From Ptiloglossa arizonensis (lineage: Eukaryota > Arthropoda > Insecta > Hymenoptera > Colletidae): a DNA stretch of 64,000 bases. Where the stretch lies: positions 496,001-560,000 of the forward strand of contig NW_027478528.1 of NCBI RefSeq assembly GCF_051014685.1. Reading direction: 5' to 3'. Under the pieces are notes generated by a model. That model searched no databases. It worked only from the letters and a program-made list of their open reading frames with translations, and had not been told where the DNA came from. Positions 1 to 9,619 of the stretch are shown one piece after another (position 1 is the first letter of the stretch; every line of letters starts with the position of its first letter). The translations under genes and the position numbers were made by a program.

Positions 1-3
1 TCC

Positions 4-20
4 GTTCGCGAGATATGGGA
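4..20 (+). other. CENP-B-box-like motif (exemplar; present in most monomers)
   Basis: GTTCGCGAGATATGGGA matches the evolutionarily conserved CENP-B box core N-TTCG-NNNN-A-NN-CGGG-N at 8 of 9 fixed positions. The only mismatch is CGGG to TGGG, a CpG-type transition. Against the 17-base primate box it matches at 11 positions. The motif recurs once per monomer. Its left half (TTCGCGAGATA) is nearly invariant across the window, while the right half exists as TGGGA, TGGTA, TTGGA, TGTGA, ATAGGA, AGTGGA and others. Binding by a CENP-B or pogo-type protein is inference; I saw no unit with a perfect CGGG half. Confidence 0.45.
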
Positions 21-96
21 GTTTGAAGCTAAGAAATGGTTGGGAAGACAACAAATTTTTCGCAATTCTGCTGCTCCAAACGCTTAACCGGAATGG

Positions 97-102
97 CCTA
101 GG
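97..102. other. CCTAGG palindrome, once per monomer (exemplar)
   Basis: The perfect 6-bp palindrome CCTAGG lies inside GGCCTAGGG. It is the most informative subfamily site: it appears as GCCCAGGG, GGTCTAGGG, GGGCTAGGG, GCGTAGGG, TTGCCTAGGG, GGACTAGGG, GACCTAGGG, GGCTTAGGG or GCCTCGGG in other units. Its CTAG puts a TAG in a frame of each strand, so loss of the palindrome is what lets minus-strand open frames run across several monomers. Confidence 0.8.
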
Positions 103-354
103 GAAAAAATACACATACCGTTGTAATCGGGCGAGTTTCTACTTTCAAATGCAATAGGAATTTTTGGGTTAGGTCAATCCGTTCGCGCGATATGGTAGTT
201 TGAAGCTAAGAAATGGTTGGGAAGACAACAAATTTTTCGCAATTCTGCTGCTCCAAACGCTTAACCGGAATGGCCTAGGGAAAAAATACACTTACCGTTG
301 TAATCTGGCGAGTTTCTACTTTCAGACGCAACAGGAATTTTTGGGTTAGGTCAA

Positions 355-529
355 TCCGGTCGCGAGATATGGGAGTTTGAATCCAAGAAATGGTTGAGAA
401 GGCAAAAAATTTTTCGCAATTCTGCTGCTCCAAACGCTTAACCAGAATGGCCCAGGGAAAAAATACACATACCGTCGTAATCGGTCGAGTTTCTACTTTC
501 AGATGCAACAGGAATTTTTGTTAGGTCAA
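355..529 (+). repeat. 175-bp monomer class (exemplar)
   Basis: This unit has TTTTTGTTAGG where the common unit has TTTTTGGGTTAGG, a two-base loss giving 175 bp. The deletion is nearly always linked to CAGATGCAACAGG and to GGTCGAGTTTC upstream, so the class has a common origin. Members recur between 355 and about 18.9 kb and again from about 43.99 kb onward. I saw none in between. Each one shifts the reading frame of the array by one base relative to 177-bp units. Confidence 0.9.
404..414. other. A6T5 tract in a near-palindrome (exemplar)
   Basis: AAAAAATTTTT sits inside GCAAAAAATTTTTCGC, a 16-base near-palindrome with a single mismatched pair. Monomers of the GAGAAGGCAAAAAATTTTT type carry it at monomer positions 50-60; the alternative type has ACAACAAATTTTT at the same place. 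With the A6 tract near 104-109 and the AATTTTT tract near 159-165, each unit has three A/T tracts about 51 and 55 bp apart, close to five helical turns. Such tracts are known to stiffen or bend DNA and to influence nucleosome placement; a role here is inferred. Confidence 0.6.
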
Positions 530-1237
530 TCCGTTCGCGAGATATTGGAGTTTGAAGCTAAGAAATGGTTGAGAAGACAACAAATTTTTCGCACTTCTGC
601 TGCTCCAAAAGCTTAACCAGAATGGCCTAGGGAAAAAATACACATACCGTTGTAATCTGGCGAGTTTCTACTTTCAAATGCAATAGGAATTTTTCGGTTA
701 GGTCAATCCGTTCGCGAGATATGGTAGTTTGAAGCTAAGAAATGGTTGGGAAGACAACAAATTTTTCGCAATTCTGCTGCTCCAAACGCTTAACCGGAAT
801 GGCCTAGGGAAAAAATACACTTACCGTTGTAATCTGGCGAGTTTCTAGTTTCAGACGCAACAGGAATTTTTGGGTTATGTCAATCCGTTCGCGAGATATG
901 GGAGTTTGAAGCTAAGAAATGGTTGGGAAGACAACAAATTTTTCGCAATTCTGCTGCTCCAAACGCTTAACCGGAATGGCCTAGGGAAAAAATACACATA
1001 CCGTTGTAATCGGGCGAGTTTCTACTTTCAAATGCAATAGGAATTTTTGGGTTAGGTCAATCCGTTCGCGCGATATGGTAGTTTGAAGCTAAGAAATGGT
1101 TGGGAAGACAACAAATTTTTCGCAATTCTGCTGCTCCAAACGCTTAACCGGAATGGCCTAGGGATAAAATACACTTACCGTTGTAATCTGGCGAGTTTCT
1201 ACTTTCAGACGCAACAGGAATTTTTGGGTTAGGTCAA

Positions 1238-4200
1238 TCCGGTCGCGAGATATGGGAGTTTGAATCCAAGAAATGGTTGAGAAGGCAAAAAATTTTTCGC
1301 AATTCTGCTGCTCCAAACGCTTAACCAGAATTGCCTAGGGAAAAAATACACGTGCCGTTGTAATCGGGCGAGTTTTTACTTTCAGATGCAATAGGAATTT
1401 TTGGGTTAGGTCAATCCGTTCGCGAGATATGGTAGTTTGAAGCCAAGAAATGGTTGAGAAGGCAACAAATTTTTCGCACTTCTGCTGCTCCAAACGCTTA
1501 ACCAGAATGGGCTAGGGAAAAAATACACATACCGTTGTAATCGGGCGAGTTTCAACTTTCAGATGCAATAGGAATTTTTGGGTTAGGTCAATCCGTTCGC
1601 GAGATATGGGAGTTTGAAGCCAAGAAATGGTTGAGAAGGCAAAAAATTTTTCGCAATTCTGCTGCTCCAAACGCTTAACCAGAATGGCCTAGGGAAAAAA
1701 TACACATACAGTTGTAATCGGGCGAGTTTCAACTTTCAGATGCAATAGGAATTTTTGGGTTAGGTCAATCCGTTCGCGAGATATGGGAGTTTGAAGCCAA
1801 GAAATGGTTGAGAAGGCAAAAAATTTTTCGCAATTCTGCTGCTCCAAACGCTTAACCAGAATGGCCTAGGGAAAAAATACACATACAGTTGTAATCGGGC
1901 GAGTTTCAACTTTCAGATGCAATAGGAATTTTTGGGTTAGGTCAATCCGTTCGCGAGATATGGGAGTTTGAAGCCAAGAAATGGTTGAGAAGGCAAAAAA
2001 TTTTTCGCAATTCTGCTGCTCCAATCGCTTAACCAGAATGGCCTAGGGGAAAAATACACGTACCGTTGTAATCGGGCGAGTTTCTACTTTCAAATGCAAT
2101 AGGAACTTTGGCGTTGGTTCAATCCGTTCGCGAGATATGGGAGTTTGAAGTCAAGAAATGGTTGAGAAGGCAAAAAATTTTTCGCAATTCTGCTGCTCCA
2201 AACGCTTAACCAGAACGGCCTAGGGAAAAAATACACATATCGTTGTAATCTGGCGAGCTTCTACTTTCAGACGCAACAGTAATATTTGGGTTAGGTCAAT
2301 CCGTTCGCGAGATATGGGAGTTTGAAGCCAAGAAATGGTTGAGAAGGCAAAAAATTTTTCGCAATTCTGCTGCTCCAATCGCTTAACCAGAATGGCCCAG
2401 GGATAAAATACACATACCGTTGTAATCGGTCGAGTTTCTACTTTCAGATGCAACAGGAATTTTTGTTAGGTCAATCCGTTCGCGAGATATTGGAGTTTGA
2501 AGCTAAGAAATGGCTGAGAAGACAACAAATTTTTCGCAATTCTGCTGCTCCAAACGCTTAACCAGAATGGCCTAGGGAAAAAATACACATACCGTTGTAA
2601 TCTGGCGAGCTTCTACTTTCAGACGCAACAGGAATTTTTGGGTTAGGTCAATCCGTTCGCGAGATATGGAAGTTTGAAGCCAAGAAATGGTTGAGAAGGC
2701 AAAAAATTTTTCGCAATTCTGCTGCTCCAAACGCTTAACCAGAATGGCCTAGGGAAAAAATACACGTACCGTTGTAATCGGGCGAGTTTCAACTTTCAGA
2801 TGCAATAGGAATTTTTGGGTTAGGTCAATCCGTTCGCGAGATATGGGAGTTTGAAGCCAAGAAATGGTTGAGAAGGCAAAAAATTTTTCGCAATTCTGCT
2901 GCTCCAAACGCTTAACCAGAATGGCCCAGGGAAAAAATACACATACCGTCGTAATCGGTCGAGTTTCTACTTTCAGATGCAACAGGAATTTTTGTTAGGT
3001 CAATCCGTTCGCGAGATATTGGAGTTTGAAGCTAAGAAATGGTTGAGAAGACAACAAATTTTTCGCACTTCTGCTGCTCCAAAAGCTTAACCAGAATGGC
3101 CTAGGGAAAAAATACACATACCGTTGTAATCTGGCGAGTTTCTACTTTCAAATGCAATAGGAATTTTTCGGTTAGGTCAATCCGTTCGCGAGATATGGTA
3201 GTTTGAAGCTAAGAAATGGTTGGGAAGACAACAAATTTTTCGCAATTCTGCTGCTCCAAACGCTTAACCGGAATGGCCTAGGGAAAAAATACACTTACCG
3301 TTGTAATCTGGCGAGTTTCTACTTTCAGACGCAACAGGAATTTTTGGGTTATGTCAATCCGTTCGCGAGATATGGGAGTTTGAAGCTAAGAAATGGTTGG
3401 GAAGACAACAAATTTTTCGCAATTCTGCTGCTCCAAACGCTTAACCGGAATGGCCTAGGGAAAAAATACACTTACCGTTGTAATCTGGCGAGTTTCTACT
3501 TTCAGACGCAACAGGAATTTTTGGGTTAGGTCAATCCGGTCGCGAGATATGGGAGTTTGAATCCAAGAAATGGTTGAGAAGGCAAAAAATTTTTCGCAAT
3601 TCTGCTGCTCCAAACGCTTAACCAGAATTGCCTAGGGAAAAAATACACGTGCCGTTGTAATCGGGCGAGTTTTTACTTTCAGATGCAATAGGAATTTTTG
3701 GGTTAGGTCAATCCGTTCGCGAGATATGGTAGTTTGAAGCCAAGAAATGGTTGAGAAGGCAACAAATTTTTCGCACTTCTGCTGCTCCAAACGCTTAACC
3801 AGAATGGGCTAGGGAAAAAATACACATACCGTTGTAATCGGGCGAGTTTCAACTTTCAGATGCAATAGGAATTTTTGGGTTAGGTCAATCCGTTCGCGAG
3901 ATATGGGAGTTTGAAGCCAAGAAATGGTTGAGAAGGCAAAAAATTTTTCGCAATTCTGCTGCTCCAAACGCTTAACCAGAATGGCCTACGGAAAAAATAC
4001 ACATACAGTTGTAATCGGGCGAGTTTCAACTTTCAGATGCAATAGGAATTTTTGGGTTAGGTCAATCCGTTCGCGAGATATGGGAGTTTGAAGCCAAGAA
4101 ATGGTTGAGAAGGCAAAAAATTTTTCGCAATTCTGCTGCTCCAATCGCTTAACCAGAATGGCCTAGGGGAAAAATACACGTACCGTTGTAATCGGGCGAG

Positions 4201-5140
4201 TTTCTACTTTCAAATGCAGTAGGAACTTTGGCGTTGGTTCAATCCGTTCGCGAGATATGGGAGTTTGAAGCCAAGAAATGGTTGAGAAGGCAAAAAATTT
4301 TTCGCAATTCTGCTGCTCCAAACGCTTAACCAGAATGGCCTAGGGAAAAAATACACATACCGTTGTAATCTGGCGAGCTTCTACTTTCAGACGCAACAGG
4401 AATATTTGGGTTAGGTCAATCCGTTCGCGAGATATGGGAGTTTGAAGCCAAGAAATGGTTGAGAAGGCAAAAAATTTTTCGCAATTCTGCTGCTCCAATC
4501 GCTTAACCAGAATGGCCCAGGGAAAAAATACACATACCGTTGTAATCGGTCGAGTTTCTACTTTCAGATGCAACAGGAATTTTTGTTAGGTCAATCCGTT
4601 CGCGAGATATTGGAGTTTGAAGCTAAGAAATGGTTGAGAAGACAACAAATTTTTCGCAATTCTGCTGCTCCAAACGCTTAACCAGAATGGCCTAGGGAAA
4701 AAATACACATACCGTTGTAATCTGGCGAGCTTCTACTTTCAGACGCAACAGGAATTTTTGGGTTAGGTCAATCCGTTCGCGAGATATGGAAGTTTGAAGC
4801 CAAGAAATGGTTGAGAAGGCAAAAAATTTTTCGCAATTCTGCTGCTCCAAACGCTTAACCAGAATGGCCTAGGGAAAAAATACACGTACCGTTGTAATCG
4901 GGCGAGTTTCAACTTTCAGATGCAATAGGAATTTTAGGGTTAGGTCAATCCGTTCGCGAGATATGGGAGTTTGAAGCCAAGAAATGGTTGAGAAGGCAAA
5001 AAATTTTTCGCAATTCTGCTGCTCCAAACGCTTAACCAGAATGGCCCAGGGAAAAAATACACATACCGTCGTAATCGGTCGAGTTTCTACTTTCAGATGC
5101 AACAGGAATTTTTGTTAGGTCAATCCGTTCGCGAGATAGT
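1238..5140 (+). repeat. 12-mer higher-order repeat, two copies (2,120 bp)
   Basis: The variant order from 1,238 to about 3,020 is repeated from 3,535 to about 5,140. Shared landmarks include TTGCCTAGGG with CGTGCCG, the GGGCTAGGG unit, ACATACAGTTG, the CCAATCGC unit with the ACTTTGGCGTTGG tail, GGAATATTTGGG, and the CCCAGGG/175-bp unit. The offset is 2,120 bp after the extra monomer at 1,592-1,945, which equals twelve units, two of them 175 bp. A few substitutions separate the copies. Confidence 0.8.
1592..1945 (+). repeat. Two adjacent identical monomers
   Basis: The units 1592-1768 and 1769-1945 appear identical base for base, including the private change ACATACAGTTG in place of ACATACCGTTG. 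The related block one 12-mer downstream has only one such unit (3889-4065). This indicates gain of a single monomer by local unequal exchange or slippage, which also explains why the offset between the two blocks changes from 2,297 to 2,120 bp here. Confidence 0.85.
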
Positions 5141-8100
5141 GGAGTTTGAAGCTAAGAAATGGTTGAGAAGACAACAAATTTTTCGCAATTCTGCTGCTCC
5201 AAACGCTTAACCAGAATGGCCTAGGGAAAAAATACACATACCGTTGTAATCTGGCGAGCTTCTACTTTCAGACGCAACAGGAATTTTTGGGTTAGGTCAA
5301 TCCGTTCGCGAGATATGGAAGTTTGAAGCCAAGAAATGGTTGAGAAGGCAAAAAATTTTTCGCAATTCTGCTGCTCCAAACGCTTAACCAGAATGGCCTA
5401 GGGAAAAAATACACGTACCGTTGTAACGGGCGAGTTTCAACTTTCAGATGCAATAGGAATTTTTGGGTTAGGTCAATCCGTTCGCGAGATATGGGAGTTT
5501 GAAGCCAAGAAATGGTTGAGAAGGCAAAAAATTTTTCGCAATTCTGCTGCTCCAAACGCTTAACCAGAATGGCCCAGGGAAAAAATACACATACCGTCGT
5601 AATCGGTCGAGTTTCTACTTTCAGATGCAACAGGAATTTTTGTTAGGTCAATCCGTTCGCGAGATAGTGGAGTTTGAAGCTAAGAAATGGTTGAGAAGAC
5701 AACAAATTTTTCGCACTTCTGCTGCTCCAAAAGCTTAACCAGAATGGCCTAGGGAAAAAATACACATACCGTCGTAATCGGTCGAGTTTCTACTTTCAAA
5801 TGCAATAGGAATTTTTGTTAGGTCAATCCGTTCGCGAGATAGTGGAGTTTGAAGCTAAGAAATGGTTGAGAAGACAACAAATTTTTCGCACTTCTGCTGC
5901 TCCAAAAGCTTAACCAGAATGGCCTAGGGAAAAAATACACATACCGTTGTAATCTGGCGAGTTTCTACTTTCAAATGCAATAGGAATTTTTCGGTTAGGT
6001 CAATCCGTTCGCGAGATATGGTAGTTTGAAGCTAAGAAATGGTTGGGAAGACAACAAATTTTTCGCAATTCTGCTGCTCCAAACGCTTAACCGGAATGGC
6101 CTAGGGAAAAAATACACTTAACGTTGTAATCTGGCGAGTTTCTACTTTCAGACGCAACAGGAATTTTTGGGTTAGGTCAATCCGGTCGCGAGATATGGGA
6201 GTTTGAAGCCAAGAAATGGTTGAGAAGGCAAAAAATTTTTCGCAATTCTGCTGCTCCAAAAGCTTAACCAGAATGGTCTAGGGAAAAAATACACATACCG
6301 CTGTATTCGGGCGAGTTTATACTTTCAAATGCAATAGGAATTTTTGGGTTAGGTCAATCCGTTCGCGAGATATGGGTGTTTGAAGCCAAGAAATGGTTCA
6401 GAAGGCAAAAAATTTTTCGCAATTCTGCTGCTCCAAACGCTTAACCAGAATGGCCCAGGGAAAAAATACACATACCGTCGTAATCGGTCGAGTTTCTACT
6501 TTCAGATGCAACAGGAATTTTTGTTAGGTCAATCCGTTCGCGAGATATTCGAGTTTGAAGCTAAGAAATGGTCGAGAAGACAACAAATTTTTCGCACTTC
6601 GGCTGCTCCAAAAGCTTAACCAGAATGGCCTAGGGAAAAAATACACATACCGTTGTAATCGGGCGAGTTTCAACTTCCAGATGCAATAGGAATTTTAGGG
6701 TTAGGTCAATCCGTTCGCGAGATATGGGAGTTTGAAGCCAAGAAATGGTTGAGAAGGCAAAAAATTTTTCGCAATTCTGCTGCTCCAAACGCTTAACCAG
6801 AATGGCCCAGGGAAAAAATACACATACCGTCGTAATCGGTCGAGTTTCTACTTTCAGATGCAACAGGAATTTTTGTTAGGTCAATCCGTTCGCGAGATAG
6901 TGGAGTTTGAAGCTAAGAAATGGTTGAGAAGACAACAAGTTTTTCGCAATTCTGCTGCTCCAAACGCTTAACCAGAATGGCCTAGGGAAAAAATACACAT
7001 ACCGTTGTAATCTGGCGAGCTTCTACTTTCAGACGCAACAGGAATTTTTGGGTTAGGTCAATCCGTTCGCGAGATATGGAAGTTTGAAGCCAAGAAATGG
7101 TTGAGAAGGCAAAAAATTTTTCGCAATTCTGCTGCTCCAAACGCTTAACCAGAATGGCCTAGGGAAAAAATACACGTACCGTTGTAACGGGCGAGTTTCA
7201 ACTTTCAGATGCAATAGGAATTTTTGGGTTAGGTCAATCCGTTCGCGAGATATGGGAGTTTGAAGCCAAGAAATGGTTGAGAAGGCAAAAAATTTTTCGC
7301 AATTCTGCTGCTCCAAACGCTTAACCAGAATGGCCCAGGGAAAAAATACACATACCGTCGTAATCGGTCGAGTTTCTACTTTCAGATGCAACAGGAATTT
7401 TTGTTAGGTCAATCCGTTCGCGAGATAGTGGAGTTTGAAGCTAAGAAATGGTTGAGAAGACAACAAATTTTTCGCACTTCTGCTGCTCCAAAAGCTTAAC
7501 CAGAATGGCCTAGGGAAAAAATACACATACCGTCGTAATCGGTCGAGTTTCTACTTTCAAATGCAATAGGAATTTTTGTTAGGTCAATCCGTTCGCGAGA
7601 TAGTGGAGTTTGAAGCTAAGAAATGGTTGAGAAGACAACAAATTTTTCGCACTTCTGCTGCTCCAAAAGCTTAACCAGAATGGCCTAGGGAAAAAATACA
7701 CATACCGTTGTAATCTGGCGAGTTTCTACTTTCAAATGCAATAGGAATTTTTCGGTTAGGTCAATCCGTTCGCGAGATATGGTAGTTTGAAGCTAAGAAA
7801 TGGTTGGGAAGACAACAAATTTTTCGCAATTCTGCTGCTCCAAACGCTTAACCGGAATGGCCTAGGGAAAAAATACACTTAACGTTGTAATCTGGCGAGT
7901 TTCTACTTTCAGACGCAACAGGAATTTTTGGGTTAGGTCAATCCGGTCGCGAGATATGGGAGTTTGAAGCCAAGAAATGGTTGAGAAGGCAAAAAATTTT
8001 TCGCAATTCTGCTGCTCCAAAAGCTTAACCAGAATGGTCTAGGGAAAAAATACACATACCGCTGTATTCGGGCGAGTTTATACTTTCAAATGCAATAGGA

Positions 8101-8390
8101 ATTTTTGGGTTAGGTCAATCCGTTCGCGAGATATGGGTGTTTGAAGCCAAGAAATGGTTCAGAAGGCAAAAAATTTTTCGCAATTCTGCTGCTCCAAACG
8201 CTTAACCAGAATGGCCCAGGGAAAAAATACACATACCGTCGTAATCGGTCGAGTTTCTACTTTCAGATGCAACAGGAATTTTTGTTAGGTCAATCCGTTC
8301 GCGAGATATTCGAGTTTGAAGCTAAGAAATGGTCGAGAAGACAACAAATTTTTCGCACTTCGGCTGCTCCAAAAGCTTAACCAGAATGGC
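4869..8390 (+). repeat. 10-mer tandem duplication (1,761 bp, two copies)
   Basis: Copy one covers about 4,869-6,629 and copy two about 6,630-8,390. Private tags present in both are AATTTTAGGG, the TAACGGGC deletion, GATAGTGGAG, CACTTAACGTTG, GGTCTAGGG with CTGTATTCGG, GGTTCAGAAGG and GGTCGAGAAGAC. The offset of 1,761 fits ten units with four of 175 bp and one of 176 bp. Differences are few, for example CTTCCAG for CTTTCAG near 6,675 and AAGTTTTTC for AAATTTTTC near 6,938. Confidence 0.88.
5301..5476 (+). repeat. 176-bp monomer with a private single-base deletion
   Basis: The usual TAATCGGGC is shortened to TAACGGGC in this unit, and the identical event is found at 7062-7237. That makes it a tag for the 10-mer duplication spanning the two. 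Other isolated one-base losses occur near 22,311 (T tract), in the CCCTAGGGAAAAATAC units near 24,655, 25,186, 26,075, 28,725, 30,848 and 33,500, near 31,648 (TATGGAGTTT), near 36,107 and near 47,295. Near 51,241 and 55,482 there is a two-base loss (GGAAATTTGGG). Confidence 0.8.
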
Positions 8391-9281
8391 CTAGGGAAAA
8401 AATACACATACCGTTGTAATCTGGCGAGTTTCTACTTTCAGACGCAACAGGAATTTTTGGGTTAGGTCAATCCGTTCGCGAGATATGGTTGTTTGAAGCC
8501 AAGAAATGGTTGAGAAGGCAAAAAATTTTTCGCAATTCTGCTGCTCCAATCGCTTAACCAGAATGGCCTAGGGAAAAAATACACTTAACGTTGTAATCTG
8601 GCGAGTTTCTACTTTCAGACGCAACAGGAATTTTTGGGTTAGGTCAATCCGGTCGCGAGATATGGGAGTTTGAAGCCAAGAAATGGTTGAGAAGGCAAAA
8701 AATTTTTCGCAATTCTGCTGCTCCAAAAGCTTAACCAGAATGGTCTAGGGAAAAAATACACATACCGCTGTATTCGGGCGAGTTTATACTTTCAAATGCA
8801 ATAGGAATTTTTGGGTTAGGTCAATCCGTTCGCGAGATATGGGTGTTTGAAGCCAAGAAATGGTTCAGAAGGCAAAAAATTTTTCGCAATTCTGCTGCTC
8901 CAAACGCTTAACCAGAATGGCCCAGGGAAAAAATACACATACCGTCGTAATCGGTCGAGTTTCTACTTTCAGATGCAACAGGAATTTTTGTTAGGTCAAT
9001 CCGTTCGCGAGATATTCGAGTTTGAAGCTAAGAAATGGTCGAGAAGACAACAAATTTTTCGCACTTCGGCTGCTCCAAAAGCTTAACCAGAATGGCCTAG
9101 GGAAAAAATACACATACCGTTGTAATCTGGCGAGTTTCTACTTTCAGACGCAACAGGAATTTTTGGGTTAGGTCAATCCGTTCGCGAGATATGGTTGTTT
9201 GAAGCCAAGAAATGGTTGAGAAGGCAAAAAATTTTTCGCAATTCTGCTGCTCCAATCGCTTAACCAGAATGGCCTAGGGGA
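7870..9281 (+). repeat. 4-mer tandem duplication with hybrid junction monomer (706 bp)
   Basis: About 7,870-8,575 is repeated at about 8,576-9,281, an offset of 706 (three 177-bp units and one of 175 bp). The unit at 8,471-8,647 is a hybrid. Its first part (ATGGTTGTTTGAAGCC, CCAATCGC) matches the unit at 9,177, and its second part (CACTTAACGTTG, CTGGCGAG) matches the unit at 7,765. The exchange therefore fell near its middle, around 8,550-8,585. Confidence 0.8.
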
Positions 9282-9619
9282 AAAATACACGTACCGTTGT
9301 AATCGGTCGAGTTTCTACATTCAGATGCAACAGGAATTTTTGTTATGTCAATCCGTTCGCGAGATATGGGAGTTTGAAGCCAAGAAATGGTTGAGAAGGC
9401 AAAAAATTTTTCGCAATTCTGCTGCTCCAATCGCTTAACCAGAATGGCCTAGGGGAAAAATACACGTACCGTTGTAATCGGGCGAGTTTCTACTTTCAGA
9501 TGCAATAGGAATTTTTGGGTTAGGTCATTCCGTTCGCGAGATATGGGAGTTTGAAGACAAGAAATGGTTGAGAAGGCAAAAAATTTTTCGCAATTCTGCT
9601 GCTCCAAACGCTTAACCAG

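Larger units (their letters stand above)
1..177 (+). repeat. Reference satellite monomer (177 bp)
   Basis: First full unit, used here as the coordinate frame. It carries a CENP-B-box-like motif at 4-20 (with TCGCGA inside it at 6-11), an A/T tract at about 50-60 (CAAATTTTT here, A6T5 in most other units), CCTAGG at 97-102, an A6 tract at 104-109, CCGTTGTAATCGGGCGAG at 118-135 and a T5 tract at 161-165. Composition by hand count is 31 C and 43 G (41.8% GC) with 9 CpG dinucleotides. The main diagnostic sites are around 5, 11, 17-20, 28-30, 42-55, 64-65, 79-82, 89-100, 112-117, 128-131, 137-140, 147-156 and 160-173. Confidence 0.95.
1..1330 (+). repeat. Partial 5-mer duplication (883-bp offset)
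   Basis: Monomers from 1 to about 450 match those from 884 to about 1,330 in order, including the CGCGCGATATGG unit at 178 and 1,061 and the TCCGGTCGCG units at 355 and 1,238. The offset of 883 is five units including one of 175 bp. Similarity ends inside the third monomer, where GGCCCAGGG in the first copy faces TTGCCTAGGG in the second, so the exchange point lies within a monomer. Confidence 0.7.

Noticed and set aside
118..135. Second CENP-B-like site in CCGTTGTAATCGGGCGAG
   Set aside because: It has a CGGG but lacks the TTCG half at the correct spacing, so it does not meet the core consensus.
166..173. GGGTTAGG in most monomers, resembling a telomere repeat
   Set aside because: It is a single 8-base match per 177-bp unit, is not tandem, and often varies (CGGTTAGG, GTTAGG, GGCGTTGG). 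A chance match of a few percent per unit is enough to explain it.
1..177. Identity with the best-known satellites of similar size (human alphoid about 171 bp, Arabidopsis about 178 bp)
   Set aside because: The length is similar but the sequence does not resemble either consensus as I know them. Only the short CENP-B-box-like motif is reminiscent of alphoid DNA.
3203..3529. Plus-strand open frames of 79-108 codons in many places
   Set aside because: Same cause: periodic readthrough of satellite units. The plus and minus frames overlap in the same repeats, with no sign that either is protein-coding.
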